Notes under the pieces: model-generated
What the model saw: the letters and a program-made list of their open reading frames with translations, nothing else
Told to the model about the DNA's origin: nothing
The model's database searches: none
Shown here: positions 43,161 through 52,213 of the stretch, one piece after another
How positions within the stretch are numbered: position 1 is the stretch's first letter
Layout: every line of letters begins with the position of its first letter
Origin: JAHJCW01 sp965369995
Lineage (GTDB): Bacteria > Fidelibacterota > Marinisomatia > Marinisomatales > JAHJCW01
DNA length: 53,856 nucleotides
Assembly: GCA_965369995.1 (NCBI GenBank)
Contig: CBDURO010000009.1
Span: forward strand, 1-53,856
Direction: 5' to 3'
Made by a program: the position numbers and the translations under genes

Positions 43161-43425
43161 ATTTTCCTCAGGGTTGTACTTTTTGTCGAGTAACATTTTG
43201 TATAATATTTATTATAATTGGAGATATATAGGGGAGCTTTTGGGTAAGACAATAGTGAAATATTATTTAGTAAAGGCATAGTGCATTCTTTAGATATTCT
43301 ATAGTGTAGCCTTGAACGTTACGAGTTAAATTAATACTAATTTTTGTTAATGGGTATAGTAGACTCTATTATCTTCAATATATTCAAATAGAAATTAGTG
43401 AAAATAAATCTATATATAGAAAATA

Positions 43426-44445
43426 TTATTTTAATAAAGGGGTATCACAATTTTCATAACCGCAAGTAATGTAATAATTAGCTTTATCGAAAAAGTAATT
43501 TACCTGCCACATAAAGTCCAGAACCGTATACATCGCGATTGACTTTTTCCAAACATCGCTGTTTGCTAATACATGTGCAAATATATGCTTTCGTGTAAGA
43601 CTTAACGCGCTAAGTACCTCAGATAATTTAAATCCTTGTTCACATCGCTGCTGTCCCACTTTAGTATAATAATCCCAAATATGTTTTTTCTGTCCCCGGG
43701 GTGTTGTCATCCAATCGCTGAATTGCGATATAACATTATGAGCCCGTTCATATAAAATGTCATGTGAATATTTACCATATTTTGTGGTACTTTTATGTGA
43801 GCAAACTTCGGACACCCAATTTTCAGTGATGATACGTGAATCTTTACTAATTATTTTATATAATGAATCTGTAGGTAAATTGAGTTTTGATTTTCCCCGT
43901 TTACTGTCAATATTTTTAAATGAATCTTCCATGCGCCATAAATCTTGATGATTTTTAATATAGCGCTTAACGGCACGCCGATTAGCATGGAACGGCAGTT
44001 TTGGTAAATCAAAAATAGGAAAGAATTTTGCATCTCTAGCGTCATCACCGGGTGATAAATTACCGGATTGCCATTTAACTTCAAAAGTCACCCAAATCAA
44101 ATCGCCATACACATCATTATAACGGGAATTGGTGTCTAATAGACGCAGCACTTTACCCTTAATTCCGGTTTCTTCTTTCAACTCGCGTTTAACGGCTTTT
44201 TCAACCGATTCATTAAGCTCAACAAATCCCGATGGTAAGCACCATTGCCCCGCGTATGGATCGCGATCGCGCAATACTAATAGAATTTCGCGATTTTTGT
44301 TTGGTAACACGGCCGATACAACCGGTAAAGGATTATCGTAGAAAACAGTATCACATGTTTTACAATAATCGCGAATACGATTTTCAATCTTTTTGCGAGT
44401 TATTTTTGATTTGCACTTTGGACAATATTTACGTTGAACTGTCAT
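43426..44445 (-). CDS. Nudix hydrolase fused to an RsbRD-N-like sensor domain
   Basis: A 339-residue fusion. An N-terminal four-Cys zinc ribbon (CPKC at residue 8, CKTC near residue 28) and a complete Nudix box (GFVELNESVEKAVKRELKEETGI, written here as its ends G and REL-EE-TG) are followed after residue ~185 by a helical domain resembling the RsbRD N-terminal module (ENWVSEV, GFKLSEVLSALSLTRKHIF). The ribbon-plus-Nudix part resembles NADH pyrophosphatase-like or ADP-ribose hydrolases; the helical part usually occurs in stress-response regulators and kinases. It could couple a nucleotide signal to regulation of the adjacent kor-hdr operon. Substrate unknown. Confidence 0.75.
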   Translation of the reverse strand: MTVQRKYCPKCKSKITRKKIENRIRDYCKTCDTVFYDNPLPVVSAVLPNKNREILLVLRDRDPYAGQWCLPSGFVELNESVEKAVKRELKEETGIKGKVLRLLDTNSRYNDVYGDLIWVTFEVKWQSGNLSPGDDARDAKFFPIFDLPKLPFHANRRAVKRYIKNHQDLWRMEDSFKNIDSKRGKSKLNLPTDSLYKIISKDSRIITENWVSEVCSHKSTTKYGKYSHDILYERAHNVISQFSDWMTTPRGQKKHIWDYYTKVGQQRCEQGFKLSEVLSALSLTRKHIFAHVLANSDVWKKSIAMYTVLDFMWQVNYFFDKANYYITCGYENCDTPLLK

Positions 44446-44454
44446 GTAATTACC

Positions 44455-45303
44455 CTATTTTGGTATACGGCATCTAAAAATGGCATCATCTTTGTTTAAT
44501 ACATATTTTCCGAATTTATTTATTTTCGCGCTGATAGTATTCCTCAATTTTTTATCGAATTCTTTGGTCTTGATAAAATCTGCATAATTAGTATGATGAA
44601 TTAAAGACGTCTTCTTGAATTCTAATAAATCAAACAGTTTGTCAATATCATTATCATAAAATTCTAAGGTATTAAGATAATCAATTTTTTCAATATTATT
44701 AAAATAGGGTTGCAATAATTCTAATCCATTCTCAGCGTTAAAATTATCAAGTACTTGTTCTGAACCAAGTTCATTCCAAGTTGGCTCATTTTTGAGATTT
44801 AATGTAGTTTGTAAATCTTTTAATAATTCTTTTAATGAATTTGCTGAATGGGTAATGGTTATAAATAATCCATCGGATTTTAATTTTTTTACGATAGTTG
44901 GCAATATATCAATAAAAAAATACAATGAAAAATTGCATAGGATAAGATCAAAATAATTGTCCGGGAATTCAGAAATTCGGTCTGCGTTCCCGCATATATA
45001 TTTTCCGTTAAAATCGGCTTTTTTTGTATAATTAAGAAAAGTAGTTCGATTACTTTCTAATGGATCAATTCCAATGTATTCAGAATCTTTTGGAACAATT
45101 TCTTTTAAATAATTAATACACCTGCCATACCCGCAACCGATATCAGCGACATTGATTTTATCGGTGAAAGAAATTCCTTTATAGACAATAGAGCTAAGAG
45201 GATTGGGATTAGTTGATTGCTCTAGAATTATCTTACCGATACGTTGGTGTACTTTTACACGACCGAAAGTATTATCTAAATTTTCTAGCGGTATTTTATT
45301 CAT
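44455..45303 (-). CDS. class I SAM-dependent methyltransferase
   Basis: A 282-residue protein with the Rossmann-type methyltransferase motif I (VADIGCGYGRCINYL near residue 53), motif II acidic residue in IGIDPLES, and FDLILCNFSLYFF as motif IV. The substrate is not predictable; the overall form resembles enzymes acting on small molecules or quinone precursors, and a UbiA prenyltransferase gene lies immediately upstream, making quinone or menaquinone methylation one option. It precedes the Nudix gene by nine bases. Confidence 0.8.
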   Translation of the reverse strand: MNKIPLENLDNTFGRVKVHQRIGKIILEQSTNPNPLSSIVYKGISFTDKINVADIGCGYGRCINYLKEIVPKDSEYIGIDPLESNRTTFLNYTKKADFNGKYICGNADRISEFPDNYFDLILCNFSLYFFIDILPTIVKKLKSDGLFITITHSANSLKELLKDLQTTLNLKNEPTWNELGSEQVLDNFNAENGLELLQPYFNNIEKIDYLNTLEFYDNDIDKLFDLLEFKKTSLIHHTNYADFIKTKEFDKKLRNTISAKINKFGKYVLNKDDAIFRCRIPK

Positions 45304-45395
45304 TAAGTAACAGTTATTTTGCTTAATGAATATTACTAATTAACCAAATAAATTATCCTATAATTTCTAAATTCCTTTAGTATGTGGTTTAACGA

Positions 45396-46907
45396 TTAAA
45401 TAATGCCGCCTAAATAATATCCGAGAATTAGTAATAGACCAACCGTTAAGTGCGTTCCAATATGAGTTACATTAACAGGTAATAATTCATACGGTAATTT
45501 TTGTCTATCGGCATCTTTACTTGACCATCTGTCTAACCATTCCTCGCCTGATTTAATTCCTTTTCTAACTAGTAAGAATGGGATAAGAGCTAATAACACC
45601 CAAGGACTAGAAATTTGCGAGTAAAAGAAACCGACAATTCCCAGTACAAGTATGTACAAGAAGGTAATGTAAATCGAAATTTTATATACTTTAAATGGTT
45701 TTGCAAAATCAGCGATATCACCACCGTCTGCAAGACGGACAACCCATGTACGTTTACCAACTTCACGGTCGGCTACGTAATCCTGAAATCCATTAATAAA
45801 TAGGATTAATCCTACCAATATTGCAACAGGAATAGATGCGATTATTACCGGTTGAAATTGCCAAACTTCCAATGGAAGAATAGCTTGTTTTTGAACATAA
45901 TGTGTTCCTAATGCCATAACCGGACCAAATCCTAACATTACAGCGATATCACCAAATCCATGGTAGCTTAATCTAAATGGATTAGCAGTATAAAATATTC
46001 CTAGAGCAATACCGATAATACCTAACCACAATAGAGGACTTAGTGCAAAATACGCTCCATGTAAATTCGCATTTAGCGTGAGACCAATCCATACAACACC
46101 GGCAAATAACGCTATTGCATATAAAAATACTTGAGAGGGCGACATTAATCCTGCTTGGATTACTCGCGATCCACCAGTGAACGGACTGAATAATTTGTTT
46201 ACTTCATCATTTCGAGTTATATGATCGGAATAATCATTAGCGACATTTGTACCGGCATGAGCAAGTATCGCACCCAACAGCGACAACCAAAAATAGGGCC
46301 AATGAAATGTGTTTGATTGATAATAAAATACTGCTGCACCAAGTGCAACAGGAACAACAGTTGCGGTAAAGAATGGTATCCGTAGTTCACGTAAATATAG
46401 ACCAACTTTTTTCAATAATTTTGAGGTAATACTTGATAAAAGTGACTTTTGATTTTGGGGGAATTCTTTCCATTCGAATTGAGGATCTGAATAGAAATCT
46501 ACATACTTAATAACAGTTGGTACAATTTTGTAATATCCTGTTATTTTATTCTTTTCCAGGAATTCATCATCCATTTGTTTTTGGAAAGCGGTTGTAACCT
46601 TTAAAATATTTTCCTTTGTTTTTTCTACTTCATCAGGGTCTTTTATTTGATGAGCATAACCGGTTATTTGTAATTCCTTTATTCCTTCTTCTCCTTCCGG
46701 GCGGACTACACATTGTACCTCAGGATTAACTCTGATTTGTTCGGCTTTACGAGTAGGATTGAAAGTGAAAAAGTAAATATCAAATCCATCATTATAATAA
46801 TAAACATTAGCCGCTGAAGGATTGCTACCAACTGCCGTAGCGAGAGTAAGTACATTCCCTTTATTCAGCATATCTAATATCTTTTTATCTAATTTATTTT
46901 GTTCCAT
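45396..46907 (-). CDS. UbiA/MenA-type prenyltransferase with N-terminal PNPOx-like flavin domain
   Basis: A 503-residue fusion. Residues ~1-145 are a split-barrel flavin-binding domain of the pyridoxamine-phosphate-oxidase-like family (GNVLTLATAVGSNPSAANVYY). From about 165 there are eight to nine hydrophobic segments of a UbiA prenyltransferase with both Asp-rich sites: NVANDYSDHITRNDE and INGFQDYVADREVGKRT. The latter half is most like MenA (1,4-dihydroxy-2-naphthoate prenyltransferase), so menaquinone synthesis is likely, which suits an EMO that delivers electrons to menaquinone. The soluble domain fused to MenA is uncommon. It shares strand with the methyltransferase and TetR genes. Confidence 0.8.
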   Translation of the reverse strand: MEQNKLDKKILDMLNKGNVLTLATAVGSNPSAANVYYYNDGFDIYFFTFNPTRKAEQIRVNPEVQCVVRPEGEEGIKELQITGYAHQIKDPDEVEKTKENILKVTTAFQKQMDDEFLEKNKITGYYKIVPTVIKYVDFYSDPQFEWKEFPQNQKSLLSSITSKLLKKVGLYLRELRIPFFTATVVPVALGAAVFYYQSNTFHWPYFWLSLLGAILAHAGTNVANDYSDHITRNDEVNKLFSPFTGGSRVIQAGLMSPSQVFLYAIALFAGVVWIGLTLNANLHGAYFALSPLLWLGIIGIALGIFYTANPFRLSYHGFGDIAVMLGFGPVMALGTHYVQKQAILPLEVWQFQPVIIASIPVAILVGLILFINGFQDYVADREVGKRTWVVRLADGGDIADFAKPFKVYKISIYITFLYILVLGIVGFFYSQISSPWVLLALIPFLLVRKGIKSGEEWLDRWSSKDADRQKLPYELLPVNVTHIGTHLTVGLLLILGYYLGGII

Positions 46908-46947
46908 TGGTTTTCCTCATTTAATTTTTTTATTTCTTTCATAATTC

Positions 46948-47601
46948 TTATCTTGGTAATTCTTTTGATAAACCTATTTTTAATATATTTACAATTTCAT
47001 TAATCCAATTACTATTGTTTTTCGGTAAATTGGATTTCGCATCAAATATTTCAAGATAATGAACTTGTAGAATACGGTTCAGGATACTTTCCATTAGGAA
47101 AGCAACTGTAGTTGGATTTAGTTCGCTACGCAGTTCATTTCTTTCGATTCCGGTTTCAACAATTTCTGTAAGGTATCGAATTGCTTCGCTATGCAACTTT
47201 TGAATTATCGCCTTACCGTGTGGAGAATCATCGCTGTTTAACAAGCGGAAATAGATTCGTGCTAAGCGCGGATGTTTGTTTATAAACACTATCCCGGAAT
47301 TAATGATCTTGCCAAAACGAGTGAAAAAATCATCGTTCTCAGATTCATCCCGCACCTTTGCCAAATAGGTTTTTACCTCGCGCAGAGCAATTTGATAAAT
47401 ATGATCGAACAGCAGATTTTTTGATTTGAAATAATTGAACAAAGAACCTTTGGAAATACCGGCTTTTTCCACAATTTTATTGACGCTGGCATTCTTAAAA
47501 CCGTTATTGGAAAACTCATAAACGGAGGCATCAATTATGGATTTCTGCTTGGAATCTGCTAACTGGTCAAACTTATTTGTACTTGTATTTGTTGTATTCA
47601 T
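46948..47601 (-). CDS. TetR-family transcriptional regulator
   Basis: A 217-residue TetR repressor with the N-terminal helix-turn-helix (IIDASVYEFSNNGFKNASVNKI, then AGISKGSLFNYFKSKN) and a variable ligand-binding domain (EIVETGIERNELRSELNP). It carries its own probable operator at 47620-47637. The same GACC-N4-GGTC core occurs at the etf promoter (17624), so it probably controls ETF/EMO-dependent acyl-CoA oxidation in response to an acyl-CoA, like other TetR regulators of fatty-acid breakdown. The ligand is inferred. Confidence 0.88.
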   Translation of the reverse strand: MNTTNTSTNKFDQLADSKQKSIIDASVYEFSNNGFKNASVNKIVEKAGISKGSLFNYFKSKNLLFDHIYQIALREVKTYLAKVRDESENDDFFTRFGKIINSGIVFINKHPRLARIYFRLLNSDDSPHGKAIIQKLHSEAIRYLTEIVETGIERNELRSELNPTTVAFLMESILNRILQVHYLEIFDAKSNLPKNNSNWINEIVNILKIGLSKELPR

Positions 47602-47619
47602 TTCAATATTTCAAACAAT

Positions 47620-47637
47620 AATGACCGGGTGGTCATT
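47620..47637. promoter_or_regulatory. TetR-type operator, AATGACC-GGGT-GGTCATT
   Basis: A perfect 7-bp dyad with a four-base centre, located 19-36 bases before the TetR start codon. It is consistent with autoregulation and shares GACC-N4-GGTC with the palindrome at 17624-17635. Confidence 0.7.
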
Positions 47638-47710
47638 TGTAAGTTAAAAAAATATTAGGTTAAAGGGAAGGGGGAAATTTACCTAGAGTTTTGCCTGCAA
47701 GTTCGTATTC

Positions 47711-48613
47711 TCATTTCGGTGATAAATCTATTCTTTCATATCCTGTGAATATCGTCTGAAAATTTTCATGTGAATATATTATTTCCATCTCTTTCACTAA
47801 GAATTCCCATAAATTATTGAGTATCTCTAATACTTTAAAAAAATCATTATGTGCAATCAATTTTGGATTGTCAAAATAGTTTTGTTTAGTTAAAACAAGA
47901 AGTCTGAATTCGGACCAAAGTTTACATCTTTCTATATATTTCTTTTTAATTGCCGATAATTCACCTGTGGAATAATTCATAGAAATATCTACTCCAGGGT
48001 TGTGAATAAAGAAATTCCGATAATTCTTGATATCTACAGAAAATTTACTATATTTTTTTCTTTTAGATTTTTTTGGAATGAGTATTTTTAAGAAATTATG
48101 ATCATGTTGAGGGTAATAGAAAATAGGTTTACCAGACGTGATCATTTTATTATAATGTGAAGGATATTTTTCATCAACCCATTTTGTGAATTCAGTTATT
48201 AATTCAGTTTTGGATAATTTCGACCTTTCTTCTATTTTAATAATTCCTAGACAATCCTCAACGACTATAATATTACGTGCCAGGGTTTCAACTGAATCAA
48301 AGATTAATCCAAAATGGAAATAGATATTTTTAAAAGTCTGTTTAGGATCACCAACATTGATATCCGAAATTGATATTCGAATAAAATTTAGGCTTTTCAA
48401 TATTCCAAAATGAGATATTCCAATTTCTTCTAAATTTGGAAAAGTATCTATCCTCCAACTAGTGTCTCTTGGAACTCCAGTTAATGGGACAAGATATTTA
48501 CTCCAAAAAATTTCAAAATTTGGAAAACTTTCCTCAATAGTTCTTGCTATATCTCTCGAAATATTATGGTTATCCAATTTCAATCGATATTCTAATTCAT
48601 TCAATTTGATCAT
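47711..48613 (-). CDS. hypothetical protein with a HEPN-like R-x4-H motif
   Basis: A 300-residue soluble protein that I do not recognise. It is basic in the middle (IPKKSKRKKYSK) and largely helical. Residues 199-204 read RNFFIH, which fits the R(N/D/H)-x3-H signature of HEPN-type RNases, within a helical region followed by PGVD. The first 100 residues suggest a phage-defence or stress-type single protein, but no second domain is identifiable. It has no close operon partner. The HEPN suggestion rests on a six-residue motif and is weak. Confidence 0.5.
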   Translation of the reverse strand: MIKLNELEYRLKLDNHNISRDIARTIEESFPNFEIFWSKYLVPLTGVPRDTSWRIDTFPNLEEIGISHFGILKSLNFIRISISDINVGDPKQTFKNIYFHFGLIFDSVETLARNIIVVEDCLGIIKIEERSKLSKTELITEFTKWVDEKYPSHYNKMITSGKPIFYYPQHDHNFLKILIPKKSKRKKYSKFSVDIKNYRNFFIHNPGVDISMNYSTGELSAIKKKYIERCKLWSEFRLLVLTKQNYFDNPKLIAHNDFFKVLEILNNLWEFLVKEMEIIYSHENFQTIFTGYERIDLSPK

Positions 48614-48744
48614 CGAAATGAGTTTTTTAATAAAATTTACAAATTATCTCGAATGTCTACGAATTTGCAGGCAATTACAGCTAACATTCCAATAAATGTA
48701 ACTTTATCGATATTTTATATATAAATCCCCAATAACAATTGCTT

Positions 48745-49044
48745 TTACTTTCTCTTTTTGCATGCGCCACCGCCACTTCCACCAAAAATAATCATCATTC
48801 CAAAAATAAATCCGCAATTATACCAAGCTCCATTATTATGGACCTCATAAACAGTAATATTGTCATTAAATAATGAAATGATAAATGTGACTATCGCGAT
48901 TAATCCATGCCATAATCCTTGCCAAAAACCGGCAACTTCTCCTTGAGAATTGACTGTATTAATAAGATTATTTGGTCCGGCTGTACATGCTGCTAAAATC
49001 ATTAAAATAAATGATAATAAAATTAATAGGATTTTCTTATTCAT
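48745..49044 (-). CDS. small membrane lipoprotein
   Basis: A 99-residue protein with signal peptide MNKKILLILLSFILMILAAC ending in a lipobox (Cys20), a second hydrophobic segment GLWHGLIAIVTFIISLF and a third GFIFGMMIIFGGSGGGACK. The pattern GFWQGLWHG, VYEVHNNGAWYN recurs in small uncharacterised proteins of many bacteria. Function unknown. It is separated by 18 bases from the ORF6N-domain gene upstream. Confidence 0.75.
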   Translation of the reverse strand: MNKKILLILLSFILMILAACTAGPNNLINTVNSQGEVAGFWQGLWHGLIAIVTFIISLFNDNITVYEVHNNGAWYNCGFIFGMMIIFGGSGGGACKKRK

Positions 49045-49062
49045 AATGTTCTCCTAAGTTAA

Positions 49063-49998
49063 TCATTTTGCCTTTTTTAAATTGTTCAAAATTTCTTCAA
49101 CTGGAATTCCCATTTTCGAAAAAGCAAACCACTTTTTACCAAGGTCTTTAAGCGAAGCGCCGAAGTGGTAGACTTCTTTGTCATCAATAATCAGAAATCG
49201 GTCGTGAGCTTTTGTAAATTTCTTCAACTCAAGAGTAGAATATTGTGAATTAAATTTTTCTACATCAAGTAACATTGCTTTAGTTATTTTATTTGTAAAA
49301 ATCGTTGCTGCAACATTCTTTTTCTTTTTAGTGAGCAAGTCCAATACTGTTTCATCAATATAATTATCAATCAGAAGAATTGATTTATTTGCTTTACGGA
49401 TTAGTCCTGAAACAAATTTGTAGGCATCAAAGATCTGTCCATCAAAAAAGATACCTTGTTTTGGTTCTAAATCTTTACTTTGAAGTGCATCAAATAGCTT
49501 TTTAAAGTTTTTATCAGCTTCCAATTGTTTTAGTTCTACATTTTCCAATCGTTGAAAAATTCCTGCGTTTTGAGAAATAAATTTGCGCATACCAACAAAA
49601 GCATCTATAATTTGAATACTTACTTTTACAGCTGTTTCACTTCGCAGAATTGAGGATAACATTGCAACGCCCTGTTCGGTGAATACATAGGGCATATATT
49701 TGCGATGTTCGCCTCGTCCTTTTTCTAAGGTCGCATTTTGCGATCTTAAAGAATCATTGGTTGATATCGCAATTTGAGACATCAAGGTGTCATATTCATC
49801 CTTTGTCAATTGAAACATAAACTCCTTAGGGAATCTCGTTACATTTCTTTTGACTTGTTCATTTATCCGCCCGGTTTTGACATTATATAATTCAGCTAAG
49901 TCACTATCTAACATAACTTGAACACCGCGCATTGTATAAATAAGATTTTGAATCTTATCAGTATCAAAAACAGTTATTTTATTATTTGAAGCACTCAT
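49063..49998 (-). CDS. ORF6N-domain protein with PLD-like C-terminus
   Basis: A 311-residue protein. The first ~110 residues are an ORF6N domain (GVQVMLDSDLAELYNVKTGRINEQVKRN, RFPKEFMFQLT, MPYVFTEQGVAML), a DNA-binding module common in phage antirepressor-type proteins and standalone chromosomal copies. After a linker, residues ~190-311 resemble a PLD-like domain (NKSILLIDNYIDE, KAHDRFLIIDD). The HxK motif reads HDR, so hydrolytic activity is uncertain. Such fusions are common single genes of mobile origin. Confidence 0.75.
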   Translation of the reverse strand: MSASNNKITVFDTDKIQNLIYTMRGVQVMLDSDLAELYNVKTGRINEQVKRNVTRFPKEFMFQLTKDEYDTLMSQIAISTNDSLRSQNATLEKGRGEHRKYMPYVFTEQGVAMLSSILRSETAVKVSIQIIDAFVGMRKFISQNAGIFQRLENVELKQLEADKNFKKLFDALQSKDLEPKQGIFFDGQIFDAYKFVSGLIRKANKSILLIDNYIDETVLDLLTKKKKNVAATIFTNKITKAMLLDVEKFNSQYSTLELKKFTKAHDRFLIIDDKEVYHFGASLKDLGKKWFAFSKMGIPVEEILNNLKKAK

Positions 49999-50024
49999 GA
50001 TTGCCTATTCAGTATAAATAATTT

Positions 50025-51071
50025 TTACACATAAATCACAAACTCTCCCATCTCAATAATCTCCCCAATAATCACTGCTTTTATTTTTGATAATTCGTTG
50101 AATTTAGTGATATATTTTTCTGCTTTTTCAGCAGGTATGGAAATAAGCAATCCGCCGGAAGTTTGGGCGTCTGCTAAAAGTAATTTGTCTATATCCGTTA
50201 GGTGTTCACCAAATTGTACTTTTTCTTTAACAAATTTTAAATTCCGCTTGGTTCCGCCCGGTACAATTCCTTTTTCTGCAAGTTCTTTTACCAAAGGTAA
50301 AAAAGGTAATGTTGAGTAATCAATTTTTGCTGAAATACTACTTGCTTCACACATTTCTATTAAATGCCCAAGTAAGCCAAATCCGGTTACATCGGTGGCG
50401 GAATTCACACCAATTTCCGTCATTATTTCCGCAGCTAATTTGTTGAGCGTTGCCATAGATTGAGCAGACTTTGACATAGCTTCTTCATCGGCTTTGCCAC
50501 CTTTTACTGCAGTGGCAATAATTCCTGTACCAAGCGGTTTGGTGAGTATCAGTTTATCGCCGGGTTGGGCATTGCTGTTGGTGATCAATTTATCTTCATC
50601 AACTTCGCCGGTGACCACTAATCCGTATTTTGGTTCGGGGTCGTCAATGCTGTGTCCGCCCACAATCGTAATTCCGGCTTCCTGTGCTTTGTCAATTCCC
50701 CCTTGTAAAATTTTAGTTAAGTCCGATTTTGGTAAAGTGTTTAGTGGAAAACCGATAATGTTCAGCGCAAAAATTGGTGTTGCGCCCATCGCATAAATAT
50801 CCGATAAAGAATTTGCGGCGGCAATTTGACCAAATGTATATGGATCGTCATCAATCGGCGTAAAAAAGTCGACGGTTTGCACGAGCAATCTGCCATCGCT
50901 TAGGCGCACCACTGCCGCATCATCCTTATCGTCGTAATCGATAAGAATACGTTCATCCTTTTTTGACTTCAGCTGACCCAAAACTTGGGCAAGGTCTTCC
51001 GGACCTATTTTACACGCTCAACCGGAACCGTGTGTAAGGGTAGTTAATCGTATTTTTTCTTTTTTATCCAT
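50025..51071 (-). CDS. selD: selenide, water dikinase SelD, selenoprotein (UGA-encoded Sec18)
   Basis: A 348-residue SelD read through an in-frame TGA at 51020-51018. The N-terminus reads HGSG-Sec-ACKIGP, where E. coli SelD has the catalytic Cys17 in HGAGCGCK; selenocysteine at this position is well known. The following sequence (TPIDDDPYTFGQIAAANSLSDIYAMG, ITIVGGHS, ATDVTGFGLLGH) is an ordinary intact SelD. Without readthrough only the part from 50981 would be translated and the catalytic residue lost. SelD makes selenophosphate for Sec-tRNA, so it would serve itself and HdrA. The other selA/selB/selC genes are not in the window. The ATG at 51071 has no strong ribosome-binding site. Confidence 0.9.
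50976..51006 (-). promoter_or_regulatory. candidate SECIS region in selD
   Basis: Downstream of the UGA the coding strand holds two small hairpins: AGGTC-CGGAA-GACCT (51006-50992) and GCCCAA-GTT-TTGGGT (50990-50976). The second has a G-U in its three-base loop, 33 bases after the UGA, which fits bacterial SECIS placement better. Confidence 0.5.
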
Positions 51072-51124
51072 AATAGATTAAATATTAAGCTGGAATTTGC
51101 CGGATATTTTACCGAAATAGCAAA

Positions 51125-51928
51125 CTATACGTTTTTAACGAGTTGTTTTATATCATCGACACTTGTGATTTTTGTATTCGCTAAATATTCAAGATGCATT
51201 GATTTGAAGATTGAGTTTATTTGAATATTCGCTACGTAATCTTTTAATGAAATCGGAATATGATTTGTTTTATATATTAACAGATCAAACGGGTAACTGA
51301 TCTCAGTCGGTTTAAGTGATGAGATCGTTAATTGTTTTTCAAATATTTCACTGCGTCTTAATTGGATTTTCTTAATATCAACTTCATCGTCAAATTCCCA
51401 CGGTGCAACTATTCCGGCAATAGATTTTAGATAGTCATATCCTTCTTTAAAGTGAGCTAAGAAATATTCAGCGAATTTTCCATGTCCCAGTTCGGAGTAT
51501 AAAGTATCCTTAATTGATTTATTCATTTTTTCAAGATAGTGTTTCCACATCGAAAAATGTGAGCGGTATAAAAAATATCCAAACGAAGTACGGAAAGAAT
51601 TATGTGTAGTAAAAAACGATTTTACTTCATATGATTTTTTCTTTAATCCATTTCTAAAATCAGTTGGGAAAAGATGTGTTGAAAACGGAATTGTTGACAT
51701 GTCTTTTTTAATGAAATCTGTGGGTATGTCCAGTTCCTGAATATTGATTGTATATAATCTTTCCAATCCGCTGATAGTCAATTCTATAAAAGCACCCATA
51801 TCACTGATCTTAATGAGATTACTCAGCGCTTTATCGAATGCCGGAAGGGTCGTAATAGACGGTATTGAAGTGTGCTTAGAAAGCTCAGGGAATAAGGCAA
51901 TTTGTTTAGGGTCTGATTGCTCTTGCAT
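51125..51928 (-). CDS. hypothetical protein
   Basis: A 267-residue soluble protein that I do not recognise. It has no signal peptide or membrane segment and no Cys-rich motif, is helical and rich in aromatic residues (SFRTSFGYFLYRSHFSMWKHYLEKM) and ends with an acidic-to-basic tail. It starts near 51928 behind a GGAGGAC site, 53 bases ahead of selD on the same strand, so it may share the selD transcript; a role in selenium metabolism is possible but nothing in the sequence shows it. Confidence 0.6.
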   Translation of the reverse strand: MQEQSDPKQIALFPELSKHTSIPSITTLPAFDKALSNLIKISDMGAFIELTISGLERLYTINIQELDIPTDFIKKDMSTIPFSTHLFPTDFRNGLKKKSYEVKSFFTTHNSFRTSFGYFLYRSHFSMWKHYLEKMNKSIKDTLYSELGHGKFAEYFLAHFKEGYDYLKSIAGIVAPWEFDDEVDIKKIQLRRSEIFEKQLTISSLKPTEISYPFDLLIYKTNHIPISLKDYVANIQINSIFKSMHLEYLANTKITSVDDIKQLVKNV

Positions 51929-52213
51929 AATGTCCTCCGGCTAAATATTACGCATAAAGTAAATAATCTAAAAGATTAAAACGAATAGCAAAAATTGTAA
52001 CTAATTATTGAAAATACATCAAACATTTAAGTGTATTATATAAATATTAATTTAAATTACCTAGATTCGTTGCATTGCGTAATTTTTACTCAGTAACTTT
52101 CTGTTTATCATTAATATATATTTGTGATACTTTATAATAATTTGAATTTAAAACACGTCCAAACCCGAGTACTCGGAAAAATTTAATTCAATAATTAATC
52201 ATACGAGATTTAA

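Noticed and set aside
50025..50981. selD starting at the ATG near 50981
   Set aside because: That start would lose the catalytic residue and the HGSG motif; the frame continues upstream through a TGA to an ATG at 51071.
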